Shown: one piece after another, positions 46,592 to 55,800 of the stretch
Layout of the letters: each line of letters begins with the position of its first letter
How positions within the stretch are numbered: the stretch's first letter is position 1
Assembly: GCF_010119225.1 (NCBI RefSeq)
Contig: NZ_WNKF01000012.1
Coordinates: 62,001-126,000 of the forward strand
Reading direction: 5' to 3'
From: Cyclobacterium roseum
GTDB taxonomy: Bacteria > Bacteroidota > Bacteroidia > Cytophagales > Cyclobacteriaceae
DNA length: 64,000 nucleotides
Translations under genes and position numbers: made by a program
Notes under the pieces: model-generated
The model's input: only the letters and a program-made list of their open reading frames with translations
Database searches by the model: none
Told to the model about the DNA's origin: nothing

Positions 46592-47044
46592 ATGGCAGTC
46601 GAAAAATACAGTATAGGCGGAACGGTTTTGGAAAACGAGGCTTTTGAAGCCTTTGCCGATATTCCCCAAAACAGGGTGCTGCTGGCAGAAAAACTTTCAG
46701 CCGACACCCCCATTAAACCGGAAATAGTGAGCGGGCTGACCAATATCGGCCAGGTGTTCGACCATTTCAAGCCCAAGGTGGAATTGGAAATGGAAACGGA
46801 GGAAGGGACCCAGCAAAAGGAAACCATGCATTTCAGAAACCTGGGAGATTTTGGCATTCGGGGGATCACCCCTCAAAGTAAGCTGCTCAATGACCTGACC
46901 CTGAAAAGGGAACAATACCTGAAAATCGTCAAACAACTCAAGACCAACAAGCTGCTGAAGCAGGTGCTGGCTGACAAAGACCATAAGGATAATCTGATCG
47001 CCGCTTTAAATGCACTGGTGGCAGAGTTGGAATCCGCTGGATAA
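46592..47044 (+). CDS. tssB: T6SS sheath small subunit TssB (VipA-like)
   Basis: TssB and TssC form the contractile sheath. The 150-residue protein begins MAVEKYSIGGTVLENEAFEA, and the middle holds FDHFKPKVELEMETEEG, MHFRNLGDFGIRGITPQSKL and an N-terminal-to-C-terminal helix run ending KDNLIAALNALVAELE. These fit the TssB of Bacteroidota T6SS, and the 452-residue TssC follows 38 bases later. Confidence 0.88.
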   Translation: MAVEKYSIGGTVLENEAFEAFADIPQNRVLLAEKLSADTPIKPEIVSGLTNIGQVFDHFKPKVELEMETEEGTQQKETMHFRNLGDFGIRGITPQSKLLNDLTLKREQYLKIVKQLKTNKLLKQVLADKDHKDNLIAALNALVAELESAG

Positions 47045-47081
47045 CCCAACTATAACAAGCTTCACTTAAACCAATCAAACC

Positions 47082-48440
47082 ATGGATACTTCAACTTCTT
47101 CCTCATCAGCCCCACAAGCCGACTTGCGCCAGCAGGAGCAAGCCCTTCAGACGGCCACCCATAACCTGGAAAAATTCGGCGGTTTCGACCTGCTGGAAAC
47201 CATGATCGATGGGGTGCAAAATGTAAACCCAGACCGAAAAGCAAGAAAAAATATTTTCGTTTCGGAGCCCTCCAAACGTAATGAAAGGATTGAGCTAAAG
47301 AAAAAATTGGAATGGTGGGTACAGGTGCTGGGGAGTTCAGACGAAATCTCCGACATGATCCAGGCTTGTGAAGAAGCCGCTGAAAAATCAGAGGCCCTTT
47401 TAAAGAAAAACATGAAAAATGCCATCGTGCAGACCAAGGAGCTGGAAAGGTCCTATCGGTCAGTGGCACTGTTTTATAAAAATACGGAAAGTACCAAAGT
47501 CAAAAATATTTCGCTGATCAATGCAGAACCAGACCAGTTGAAGGACCTTGACAATACCCGTTTCATCGATGCCATTCACAACGAACTGGTGGAGAATTAC
47601 GATCGGCTGGACCTACGAAACAACTACAGTTTGTTGATTCTTCCAGGCTATTTAGGTTCCAATATGGTCGTGGAAAAGTGGGCCAAGCTGGCCTATGAAA
47701 ACAAGGTCTTAATGGTTACGGATTTTGAGAACCTGGACCAGCCGGATGATGTGATGGAGCTCTTTGAAATTGCCAACCTGACAGGAGGGGATAATTTTCG
47801 CTCCAATACCATCATGACCTGCAACTGGCTGGTAGGCCGGGGCAGGTTCAGCGAGGTAGGTGAAGAAGATGACCTGCTGGTGCCACCAGCGGCCGCCCTG
47901 GGAGGGAAAATTTACAATACCCTGATGTCTCAGGTCACTGCCGGTAAGAAATTCGGCGGTATCAATGAGGTGGATGGGGTGAAATTTGACCTGAAAAAAA
48001 GTGAGATCGCCAAGCTTGAGAAATTGGGTCTGGTGCCCATGGTCAAGGAATATGGTAAGGTCATGGCCTTTTCGGCAAAGACCCTCTTCAATGGGGACAA
48101 CCTGGGGCTTCAGACTTATTCTGTGGTGAGGGTTTTCGATTATGTGTCCAAGGTTATGATGGATTTCCTCAACCGCAGGGCATTTGAAAATTTTACCGCC
48201 AGCACCAGAAAAGAATTGATGGGACAGATCGTCAAGTTCCTGGACAGCATCACAGGCCCCACCAAACTGATAGAAAACTTCTCCATCAAGCGCTTCGAAC
48301 AGGACCCGGTCCAGAAGGACCGAATTTACCTGGACATTCATATGAAGCCCTATTTTCCGGCTAAGTCCTTTTTGATCAAGTTGGACGGGCAAAAAGGCGA
48401 TGATGGCACCGACTGGGACTCCGAATATGCCCAGCAATAA
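47082..48440 (+). CDS. tssC: T6SS sheath large subunit TssC (VipB-like, DUF5458 type)
   Basis: The 452-residue large sheath subunit. An N-terminal coiled region (DLRQQEQALQTATHNLEKF) is followed by the sheath core (FIDAIHNELVENYDRLDLRN, ILPGYLGSNMVVEKWAKLAY, FRSNTIMTCNWLVGRGRFSE) and a C-terminal FTASTRKELMGQIVKFLDSI. This agrees with the Bacteroidota T6SS TssC family. With TssB it would make the contractile outer tube around Hcp. Confidence 0.88.
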   Translation: MDTSTSSSSAPQADLRQQEQALQTATHNLEKFGGFDLLETMIDGVQNVNPDRKARKNIFVSEPSKRNERIELKKKLEWWVQVLGSSDEISDMIQACEEAAEKSEALLKKNMKNAIVQTKELERSYRSVALFYKNTESTKVKNISLINAEPDQLKDLDNTRFIDAIHNELVENYDRLDLRNNYSLLILPGYLGSNMVVEKWAKLAYENKVLMVTDFENLDQPDDVMELFEIANLTGGDNFRSNTIMTCNWLVGRGRFSEVGEEDDLLVPPAAALGGKIYNTLMSQVTAGKKFGGINEVDGVKFDLKKSEIAKLEKLGLVPMVKEYGKVMAFSAKTLFNGDNLGLQTYSVVRVFDYVSKVMMDFLNRRAFENFTASTRKELMGQIVKFLDSITGPTKLIENFSIKRFEQDPVQKDRIYLDIHMKPYFPAKSFLIKLDGQKGDDGTDWDSEYAQQ

Positions 48441-48557
48441 TTGGTATGGCCGCCATGAGTTTCAATTCTTTTAAAAGGAACCAGTTGGGGATTTACAGGC
48501 CAATCACCTGTAGGGCCCAGGTTATATGTAATCTTTTATCCATTAAAATCAAAAAAC

Positions 48558-48947
48558 ATGTCATTTAAAGCCAGATTAAAAGTGGCAGGTGCAGACCTGC
48601 CCGTATTGGACACTCATTATGAGTTAAAAAGGAATACCGATGCCACGGGTCGTCCCTCTGAGGATGTTCGGGGTGGTAAAATCACCATCACCGTAGAATC
48701 TACCGGGGAGACCCCATTTTTCGAATGGATGTGCAACAGCTTCGAAAGAAAGGATGGAACCATCACTTTCACCAAGCGGGACACGGATGCGACCATGAAA
48801 GAACTTACCTTCTCTGAGGCCTATATGGTTTCTTATTCGGAAAGTTTTGACAGCGAGAGTTCCAGGCCCGTCAGGGAAACGTTCACCATCAGTGCCAAAA
48901 GCATAAAATTGGGGAACGGCGAACACAAAAACGAATGGCCGGTATAA
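48558..48947 (+). CDS. tssD: T6SS tube protein Hcp/TssD, first copy
   Basis: Hcp forms hexameric rings stacked into the inner tube. This 129-residue protein has the Bacteroidota Hcp pattern: MSFKARLKVAGADLPVLDTH, YELKRNTDATGRPSEDVRGG, TPFFEWMCNSF and a final SAKSIKLGNGEHKNEWPV. It is preceded by 117 non-coding bases and followed by a strong terminator, so it can be expressed at high level by itself. It shares design with the second copy 94 bases downstream. Confidence 0.92.
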   Translation: MSFKARLKVAGADLPVLDTHYELKRNTDATGRPSEDVRGGKITITVESTGETPFFEWMCNSFERKDGTITFTKRDTDATMKELTFSEAYMVSYSESFDSESSRPVRETFTISAKSIKLGNGEHKNEWPV

Positions 48948-48956
48948 GCAGCAGGT

Positions 48957-48988
48957 AAGGGGGAAGGCAGCTTCCTTCCCCCTTTTTA
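48957..48988 (+). terminator. strong terminator after first hcp
   Basis: AAGGGGGAAGG (48957-48967) and CCTTCCCCCTT (48974-48984) give an 11-pair stem with a six-base loop and a following T run. It lies ten bases after the hcp stop. Confidence 0.92.
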
Positions 48989-49041
48989 AGTATTTGATTC
49001 AACCCTATCATCAAGTAAACTTATATTCAACCTCCCCAATC

Positions 49042-49431
49042 ATGTCATTCCGAGCCATACTAAAAATAGACGGAGAAGAGTCCAAGGTGCTCCATTGCGC
49101 CTACGCTTTCCGTAAAATCACCGATGCCACGGGAAAACCCACCTCCATTCCACAGGGAGGCATGGTTTCCATCAAAATTGAAAGCAATGGCAAAACCAAT
49201 TTTTACGATTGGATGATCAGTTCCACCCAGGTGAAAAGCGGTGACATCACCTTTTTCCGCAGGGACGAAATGAGCAAGCTTAAAACCCTGGAATTTATTG
49301 ATGCCCATTGTATCCGATACCGGGAAACCTTTGATCATGAAGGGGAGAATCCGATGTTGGTCGAATTAAAACTCAGTGCCAGGGAATTGAAACTTAACGA
49401 TTCCATATTCCAGAACAACTGGCCGGAATAA
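49042..49431 (+). CDS. tssD: T6SS tube protein Hcp/TssD, second copy
   Basis: A second 129-residue Hcp. The frame is open from 48994, but the ATG at 49042 (MSFRAILKIDGEESKVLHCA) aligns with the first copy. Shared features are FRKITDATGKPTS, the KTNFYDWMISSTQVKSGDIT block and the end LSARELKLNDSIFQNNWPE. The divergence from copy one is large, so this is not a fresh duplication; one may form the bulk tube and the other may pair with the effector behind it. Confidence 0.9.
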   Translation: MSFRAILKIDGEESKVLHCAYAFRKITDATGKPTSIPQGGMVSIKIESNGKTNFYDWMISSTQVKSGDITFFRRDEMSKLKTLEFIDAHCIRYRETFDHEGENPMLVELKLSARELKLNDSIFQNNWPE

Positions 49432-49439
49432 TAGGCTCC

Positions 49440-49661
49440 AAACCCTTGAGGTCTTTGAGACCTCGAGGGTTTAAACCTCTTTTGAATTAGACCTTCGAGG
49501 TTTTCTGAAGCTTCAAAGGATGGTCTGGGACGATAAAGACCTTCGAGGTTTTTTGAAACCTCAAAGGTCAGGGTCTTCAAACCTTTGGGGTCTTTGAGAC
49601 CCCGAAGGTTTTCATCATCAAGTTAAATAAGGCTCCAAGGTTTTTTGAAACCTCAAAGGTC
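49440..49661. repeat. array of five related palindromes between hcp and vgrG
   Basis: Five inverted repeats of about 30-36 bases lie in 222 bases: 49440-49472 (stem AAACCCTTGAGGTC, loop TTTGA), 49490-49525 (degenerate), 49538-49569 (GACCTTCGAGGTT with AAACCTCAAAGGTC), 49579-49611 (AAACCTTTGGGGTC, loop TTTGA), and 49631-49661 (imperfect). Arms share the theme ACCTTyGAGGT / ACCTCrAAGGT. This is a REP-like element of the kind scattered in many Bacteroidota genomes. No T run follows the stems, but transcripts would fold strongly. Confidence 0.9.
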
Positions 49662-49679
49662 AGAACTTAAAACTTTATC

Positions 49680-51473
49680 ATGGCACAATTTGTAATCACC
49701 AGCATCGAAATCGATGGAAAGCCGCTGAAGCAGTTTTCTTCACTGAGCCTTAGCCAGGAGATTTCTGCGCACCATGCCTTTTCCCTGGTCTGTCCATCCG
49801 AAGCGGTGGATGGGGCCAAAGGGGCCGTCTTTGAAAAATCAAAGAATTGGGTGGGGGCTTCCATTTTGATCCAGGTGAAAGCAATTGGCCTTGCCGGCAG
49901 CCTGGAATTTGCCGGGTTGGTGACCCAGGTGGAGGCTTCCCGGTTTGCAGGCCATGCAGGAGACCTTATCATCAGTGGTTTTGGCCCTACCATTCTTATG
50001 GACAATGGCCCCCATTGTCAGACCTGGGAAAAAAAGGGCATCAAAGACATTGTAGGAGAGGTGCTCCAACCGTTTCCGCAGAACTTACTGAAAACCCAGC
50101 TGGACCCAGCCTTTTCGGATAAGCTGTCTTACACAGTGCAATACCGGGAAACCGCCTGGCAATTTTTAAGGCGCCTCAGTGCCGACCATGGCGAATGGCT
50201 GTATTATGAGGGCACCAAATTGGTGCTGGGCCTGGAAAAGAAAGACAGCATCAGCCTGGTCTATGGCAACAGCCTGAACAGCTTCAACATGACCATGCAG
50301 GTAAAACCTGCCGGCTTTAAGATGATGGCCTATGATTATATCAACCATGAGGTGTACAACGGCTCCCCCAGTGGCACGGCCGACAAAGCAGGCTTGAGTG
50401 ATCTTGGGAAACATGCCTTGCAGAAAAGTGAAGCATTTTACACCGACCAGCCCAAACAATGGCACAACCATTTTCTGACCAGCAAAAAACAACTGGACGA
50501 TCGGATTGCCACTCGGGCAGCCACCCAGAGCAGCAATATGGTGCGCATCAACGGCAACAGCAACCATCCGGGTGTGCAGGTGGGCGCCACCATCAAGGTG
50601 GGCGGAAAGAACGTCTTCAGCCTGGCCGATGAATCTTTTGGGGAATACACCATCATCTCCGTGAATCACCACTGTGACGGGCAGGGAAATTATTCCAACG
50701 ATTTTACCGCCATCCCTGCAACGGTAAAAATGCCGCCGGAAACAGCCTGTCCCGAACCCTACTGTGAAACCCAAAGTGCCCTGGTGACCGACAACCACGA
50801 TGAGAAAGGCCTGGGCAGGGTAAGGGTAAAGTTCCACTGGATGGAAGGCAATGAAAAAAGCCCCTGGCTCCGCGTCACCAGCCCCCATGCCGGTGAAGGC
50901 AAAGGGATTTTTTTGATGCCCGAGGTAGGAGAGGAGGTAATTGTCGGCTTCGAGGGCGACAGCCCCACCAAGCCCTATGTGATCGGCAGTGTCTACCACG
51001 GCAAAGCCAAGTGCACCTTCAGCAACGGCGGCAACGATGTCAAGGCCTTTCAGAGCAAAAGTGGGAATAAACTGGTGCTGAATGATAAGGACAAAAGCGT
51101 AATGGTGGAGGATGCAGAGGGAAATAAGGTGATGATTGATGGAAAGGGAAATATCAGTATTTCTTCCTCAGAGAGTATCAAACTCAGTTGTGGAGACGCT
51201 ATTTTGGAAATGAAGAAGGATGGGACGATATCCATCACCGGCAAGAAGGCAGTGGAGATCAAATCGGATTCCCTCATTAAGGCAGAGGCAAAGACGGTAG
51301 AGGCGAAAGCGGATCAGGAACTAAAAGTAAATGGGGGAGCCAAAATCTCCATGAATAGCTCTGAAATAGAACAAACAGCGGACGTCGCTTTCAAAGTATC
51401 CGGTAAAATGGTAACTGTCGAAGGTGCGATGATGACGGATATAAAAGGTGGTATGGTTCAATTAAACTGTTAA
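49680..51473 (+). CDS. tssI: T6SS spike protein VgrG/TssI
   Basis: VgrG forms the trimeric spike that caps the Hcp tube. The 597-residue protein has a gp27-like base (about 1-370), a gp5 OB domain with LVTDNHDEKGLGRVRVKFHW near 368 and SPHAGEGKGIFLMPEVGEEV near 403, and a C-terminal beta-helix (about 455-597, with NKLVLNDKDKSVMVEDAEGN and repeats such as EIKSDSLIKAEAKTVEAKAD). No extra effector domain is fused. It is followed two bases later by the 448-residue gene, then the RHS effector. Confidence 0.94.
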   Translation: MAQFVITSIEIDGKPLKQFSSLSLSQEISAHHAFSLVCPSEAVDGAKGAVFEKSKNWVGASILIQVKAIGLAGSLEFAGLVTQVEASRFAGHAGDLIISGFGPTILMDNGPHCQTWEKKGIKDIVGEVLQPFPQNLLKTQLDPAFSDKLSYTVQYRETAWQFLRRLSADHGEWLYYEGTKLVLGLEKKDSISLVYGNSLNSFNMTMQVKPAGFKMMAYDYINHEVYNGSPSGTADKAGLSDLGKHALQKSEAFYTDQPKQWHNHFLTSKKQLDDRIATRAATQSSNMVRINGNSNHPGVQVGATIKVGGKNVFSLADESFGEYTIISVNHHCDGQGNYSNDFTAIPATVKMPPETACPEPYCETQSALVTDNHDEKGLGRVRVKFHWMEGNEKSPWLRVTSPHAGEGKGIFLMPEVGEEVIVGFEGDSPTKPYVIGSVYHGKAKCTFSNGGNDVKAFQSKSGNKLVLNDKDKSVMVEDAEGNKVMIDGKGNISISSSESIKLSCGDAILEMKKDGTISITGKKAVEIKSDSLIKAEAKTVEAKADQELKVNGGAKISMNSSEIEQTADVAFKVSGKMVTVEGAMMTDIKGGMVQLNC

Positions 51474-51475
51474 TC

Positions 51476-52822
51476 ATGAACGAACACAATCCCATAGCCC
51501 ATTTAGTTACCAAACTTCAACAAACCTGGATAAAGGAGGTTTCCTCCAACGAAGAACTGGCCTTGGTAAGATGGATGATTTCACCAGAAGAGGCCAGGCT
51601 TTACGAAGGATTTGTTCATTTGGAGTCCACTCCCCAGGGTGCCATTCCCGAAGTGTTTATTGTTTTGATGTGTCCTTTTGTTTCTAAGGGCAGCTTTACC
51701 CGGGATTTGATCCAAACCTGGGTGGAAATGGCTGAAAAGGACCAGAAAACCAAAGAAGCCCTGAATGCCCATGGAAACCCGTTTAATTGGGATACGACAC
51801 CATTCAATATAGAAAAAACCGTAAAGGAAGAGGAAGCCAAATCGCTATTTTTCGAACTAATCGACTCCTTTAGAAAGGCGAGTGGTATAGAAGACACTTT
51901 GCTGAACGTGGTTTTGATGCCCTATCAGATTGCAGATATCCAGGCGTATGGTAAATGGTTGGAAGCCCTGTATTCAGCTGAGTTTCCAACTTATCTAAGA
52001 TGCTGCATTTTTGACTTAAAAGAGGAACGATTTTTTGATCCGTTGATGAAGCAATTGGATCCTACCTATGTCAAGACGCTCGACCCGGACCTGGATTATC
52101 AGGGTGCTGTGCAGCAGGTCATGCGGTCTGGTAATCCCAGTCAGCCCGGAGTCAAATTACAGCGCTACATCTATCAAATGTCACAGGCCACTGCCGCAAA
52201 AAACCTGGACAAATTAAACCAGCTGGGAACCTCCTGCCTGAAGGAAATGCGCAAGTCCCGGGAAAAAGTATTGTTGGCCACTGCCCATATCGCCTATGCG
52301 GGCATGTTGTTTCATTTCAAAGCCCACCTGCAGATTCAGGACCTGTTAAGGCAGGGGCTGAGCATCACCCAAAACGGAGCAAGAGAGGGGGATGTTACCT
52401 GTCAGGCCTTGGTGTTACAGTACTATAATTTTCTTGGTTCCAGTCAGCAATTGTCCAAAAAGTACCTTCCTGCCATTAATAGTTACCGAAAAGGGGCAGA
52501 AGCCGCTATTGAGGCAGGGCAGTATATGCAGGCAGTAAACAGTTTTCGATTGGCCATAGATTTGGCGAAGAAATACCAAGCCGAAGCTGTTCCTGAATTT
52601 TTGGAAAAAGCCTTTTCATTGAAGGACCACTTGAATGAAGACGAAATCAAATTGAGTGGATTTTTGATGCTGGCCAAGACCTATTGTGATTGGCATAAAT
52701 ACAAAGGTGAGCCGCAAAAAGCGGTTGAAGCGGACAACAACATGACATCACTTTTTGGTTCGTCCTGGAGAAGTATGGCAGAAGAACCGGTTCCTGAGGA
52801 ATTCCAACCCAACTATGCCTAG
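51476..52822 (+). CDS. unrecognised 448-residue protein between VgrG and the RHS effector
   Basis: I do not recognise a family. The N-terminal third (HLVTKLQQTWIKEVSSNEEL, LVRWMISPEEARLYEGFVHL) is alpha/beta with aromatic strands, and the C-terminal half (from about residue 240) is a run of helices with TPR-like spacing (YLPAINSYRKGAEAAIEAGQ, MQAVNSFRLAIDLAKKYQAE). No signal peptide or membrane helix is seen. Its gene stands two bases after vgrG and three before the RHS gene, the place where T6SS adaptor chaperones (Eag, DUF4123, DUF2169 types) sit in proteobacteria. A role in loading the RHS effector on VgrG is inferred. Confidence 0.8.
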   Translation: MNEHNPIAHLVTKLQQTWIKEVSSNEELALVRWMISPEEARLYEGFVHLESTPQGAIPEVFIVLMCPFVSKGSFTRDLIQTWVEMAEKDQKTKEALNAHGNPFNWDTTPFNIEKTVKEEEAKSLFFELIDSFRKASGIEDTLLNVVLMPYQIADIQAYGKWLEALYSAEFPTYLRCCIFDLKEERFFDPLMKQLDPTYVKTLDPDLDYQGAVQQVMRSGNPSQPGVKLQRYIYQMSQATAAKNLDKLNQLGTSCLKEMRKSREKVLLATAHIAYAGMLFHFKAHLQIQDLLRQGLSITQNGAREGDVTCQALVLQYYNFLGSSQQLSKKYLPAINSYRKGAEAAIEAGQYMQAVNSFRLAIDLAKKYQAEAVPEFLEKAFSLKDHLNEDEIKLSGFLMLAKTYCDWHKYKGEPQKAVEADNNMTSLFGSSWRSMAEEPVPEEFQPNYA

Positions 52823-52825
52823 GCC

Positions 52826-55800
52826 ATGTTACTCGCAAGCACCCATCAGGACATCATTATAGGGCTGGACATACATATTGTCATGGTTCCCAGCCCGGCA
52901 GGGCCTATACCCACCCCTTTGCCGCACCCCTTTATCGGTTTTGTGTTTGATCCGGCAGACTTGATTCCCATGTTGGGCGCCACGGTTTCTGTAAATTATA
53001 AATGCAGGGGTTGTAGCTTTACTACAGGCATGTTGGGAACAATGAAGCATTTTCCCATGCCTCCCGGCGCTGCCTTTACCCCTAAGCCCATCGGTCATGA
53101 TGCCTATAAGTTTTTTGGAAGCCTGCGGGTCAAGGCGGAGGGAAATCTTATTGGGGTATCTCCTTTTATGGTGATGTCATGCAGCGATGTGGGCATGCCG
53201 ATGAGCATTACCCCTGGGAAAAACTTTAAACCCGTACCCACCACTTATTTACCTACCTCCGCCTGTGTTCCCATACCTACCGGCAAACCGGTCATGGTAG
53301 GGGGACCCTATGTTCCGGACCTACAGGGATTGTTGATGGCCATTGTCATGTCTTTTGGTATGGGTTCTTTGATGAAGGGCGGAGGAAAGCTACTTAAAGG
53401 GGCTATGAACAAGGCCAAGGCAATGGGAAAGTGGATAAAAGAAAAAGGTATAGCATGGAACAAAAAATTAAGGGCAAAAAACACCAAATGGTCAAATAAA
53501 AAGGCCGATGTGTTGTGTAAATTTGGATTTGAACCGGTGGACCTCATTGCGGGAATCGTATTTTTCACGGCAGAAGATTTTGAAATTGCGGGGCCCTTTG
53601 CCCTGAAATGGGAGAGAAGCTATTACTCTGATTCCACTGTGGTGGGTGCTTGCGGACATGGGATGCATACCAGCTATGACATAGGCTTGGAAGCGCATCC
53701 GAATGAGGGTTACGTGATGGTGACCTTACCCGATGGAAGACCGGCCATTTTTGAATGGCTGGCTGAGGAAAAGCAGTCCTTTTATAATGTCATGGAAAAG
53801 ATGACCCTGACCCGAACCATCGATGGATTCGAGCTGAAGGATCATGATAAGAACATTACTTTTATTTTTGAGCAATCCGGTAAAGCCAATTTCAGACCTC
53901 TCCGAATTACTAACCTGCAGGGCTTTTCCATTCAATACCGTTACGATAACCAAGGCAAATGGACAGGCCTGACAGATACTGTCGGTAGGGAAATTCACTT
54001 TGAGTTTTCGGATCAGGGATTTATTTCCCATATATATGCCACCTATAAAGGGTTGCGGAGGGAGTTGGTAGAGTATGCCTATAATGAGGCTGGGGATATG
54101 GTTCAGGTGAAGGATGCCTTGGGCAAGTCCACGGACATTCGGTACGAGAATCACCTGATGGTGGAAAAGAAGGACCGCAACGGGGATATTTTTTACTGGG
54201 AATACGAGGGGGAAGGCAGGGAAGCCAGGTGCGTGCATACCTGGGGAGATAAGGGCCTTATGGAAGGTTGGATCAACTATGGGGACGGCTGCAATGAAGT
54301 GACCAATTCCTTAGGCGAAACCAGCCTTTATTATTTCGATGAAAACAACCTGTGTACCAAAATGGTCGACCCCCTGGGCAATGTCAAGGAGTTTATCTAT
54401 ACGGAAGACATGAAACTGTACAGGGAGGTGGATGAGGAAGGCCTGATTACGGGGTTTACCTATGATGATCAGGGCAACCTTACTTCCCTCCGGAAACCAG
54501 ATGGGGCCACTCAGCATTATCTATATGATAAAGAGCAAAAGCCTCAGGCCGTGATCAGCGAGAGCGGAAAACAAACCTTGTATACCTATACGGCGGATCA
54601 GTTGATCAAAACCATGTCCTATCCGGACGGAAGGTTGGCAGAACTGAGCTACAATGAAAACAAGCAGCTGTCTCTTTTGCAAACCAGTGATGGAGAAGTA
54701 TTAAAGTTTTATTATGATGGCGACCACAACCTGATAAAAATGGTGCTACCGGGTGGTAGCGAACAGCAATGGCAATACGATCCCTGGGGAAGGTGTGTCG
54801 CCGAAATCAATCCCGAGGGACAAAGCAAAACCTATGAATTTGACCCCCTTGACCGGGTCATTCAGATCAAAGAACCGGATGGCAACAAGGTAGCCCTGTC
54901 TTACGATGCCTATGATGAATTGGTGCAGGTACGGGACAAGCAAAGAAAGGTAGATTTTGTCTACAATGCGCTGGGCAGCATGGTCAGAAGGGTGGAGGCC
55001 GGCAGTGCCATATCTTTTCATTACGATGGCCAGAATAGGTTGACCGGACTGAGAAACGAGCACAGTGAGTGGTACCGGTTTGTGCTGGATCCTATGGGAA
55101 GGGTGGCAGAGGAAATAGGCTTTGACGGACTCCAAAGATCCTACCTTAGGGACAGGGCCGGCAAGGTGCTCCGCATCAACAGTCCCGGAGACCGCTGGAC
55201 AGATTACGAATACGACCTGAATGGACAGGTAATCCGCAGCGAGTATTCGGATGGAAGTTGGGAGGCCTATGGCTATGACCGGGAAGGCCTGTTGATAGAA
55301 GCCGTCAACGGAAACAGCCAGGTAGTCTTTGTTCGGGACAAGTCCGGGCGTGTGATTCAGGAGATCCAGGATGGACACCTCGTGGAAAGCGGGTACAACG
55401 AAAAGGGATATAGAACAACGGTTAGCAGCAGTTTGGGTGCCGATATCCGGACCGAATGGGATGCTGCAGGCAGCGTAAAGCAAATGAATGCCCGCCATGC
55501 TGAAAGCGGGGAGGATTGGGAAGCCCTACTGACCCATAACCACCTCGGCCAGGAGCGGACACGGAAGATAGGGGCGCTGGAAAATGAATTTACCTATGAC
55601 AAGGCTGGCCGGGTGGCAGGACAACGAACCTCTGGCAGGGGCAGCACCCACTTTCACAAAAGGTACCATTGGGGGATCAATGACAAGCTTCGGCGCATCC
55701 ATGATTTGATGGACCACAGCTGGCAGGCCTTTGAATACGATGCGGTGGGCAACCTTGTCCAAAGCCTGACAGGTCTTGGCACAGAGGACAATTATTTCCG

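Noticed and set aside
49440-49661. Repeated palindromes taken as a CRISPR array
   Set aside because: The units are internally palindromic and vary in arm sequence and spacing, spacers are very short and unequal, and no cas gene is near. A REP-like array fits better.
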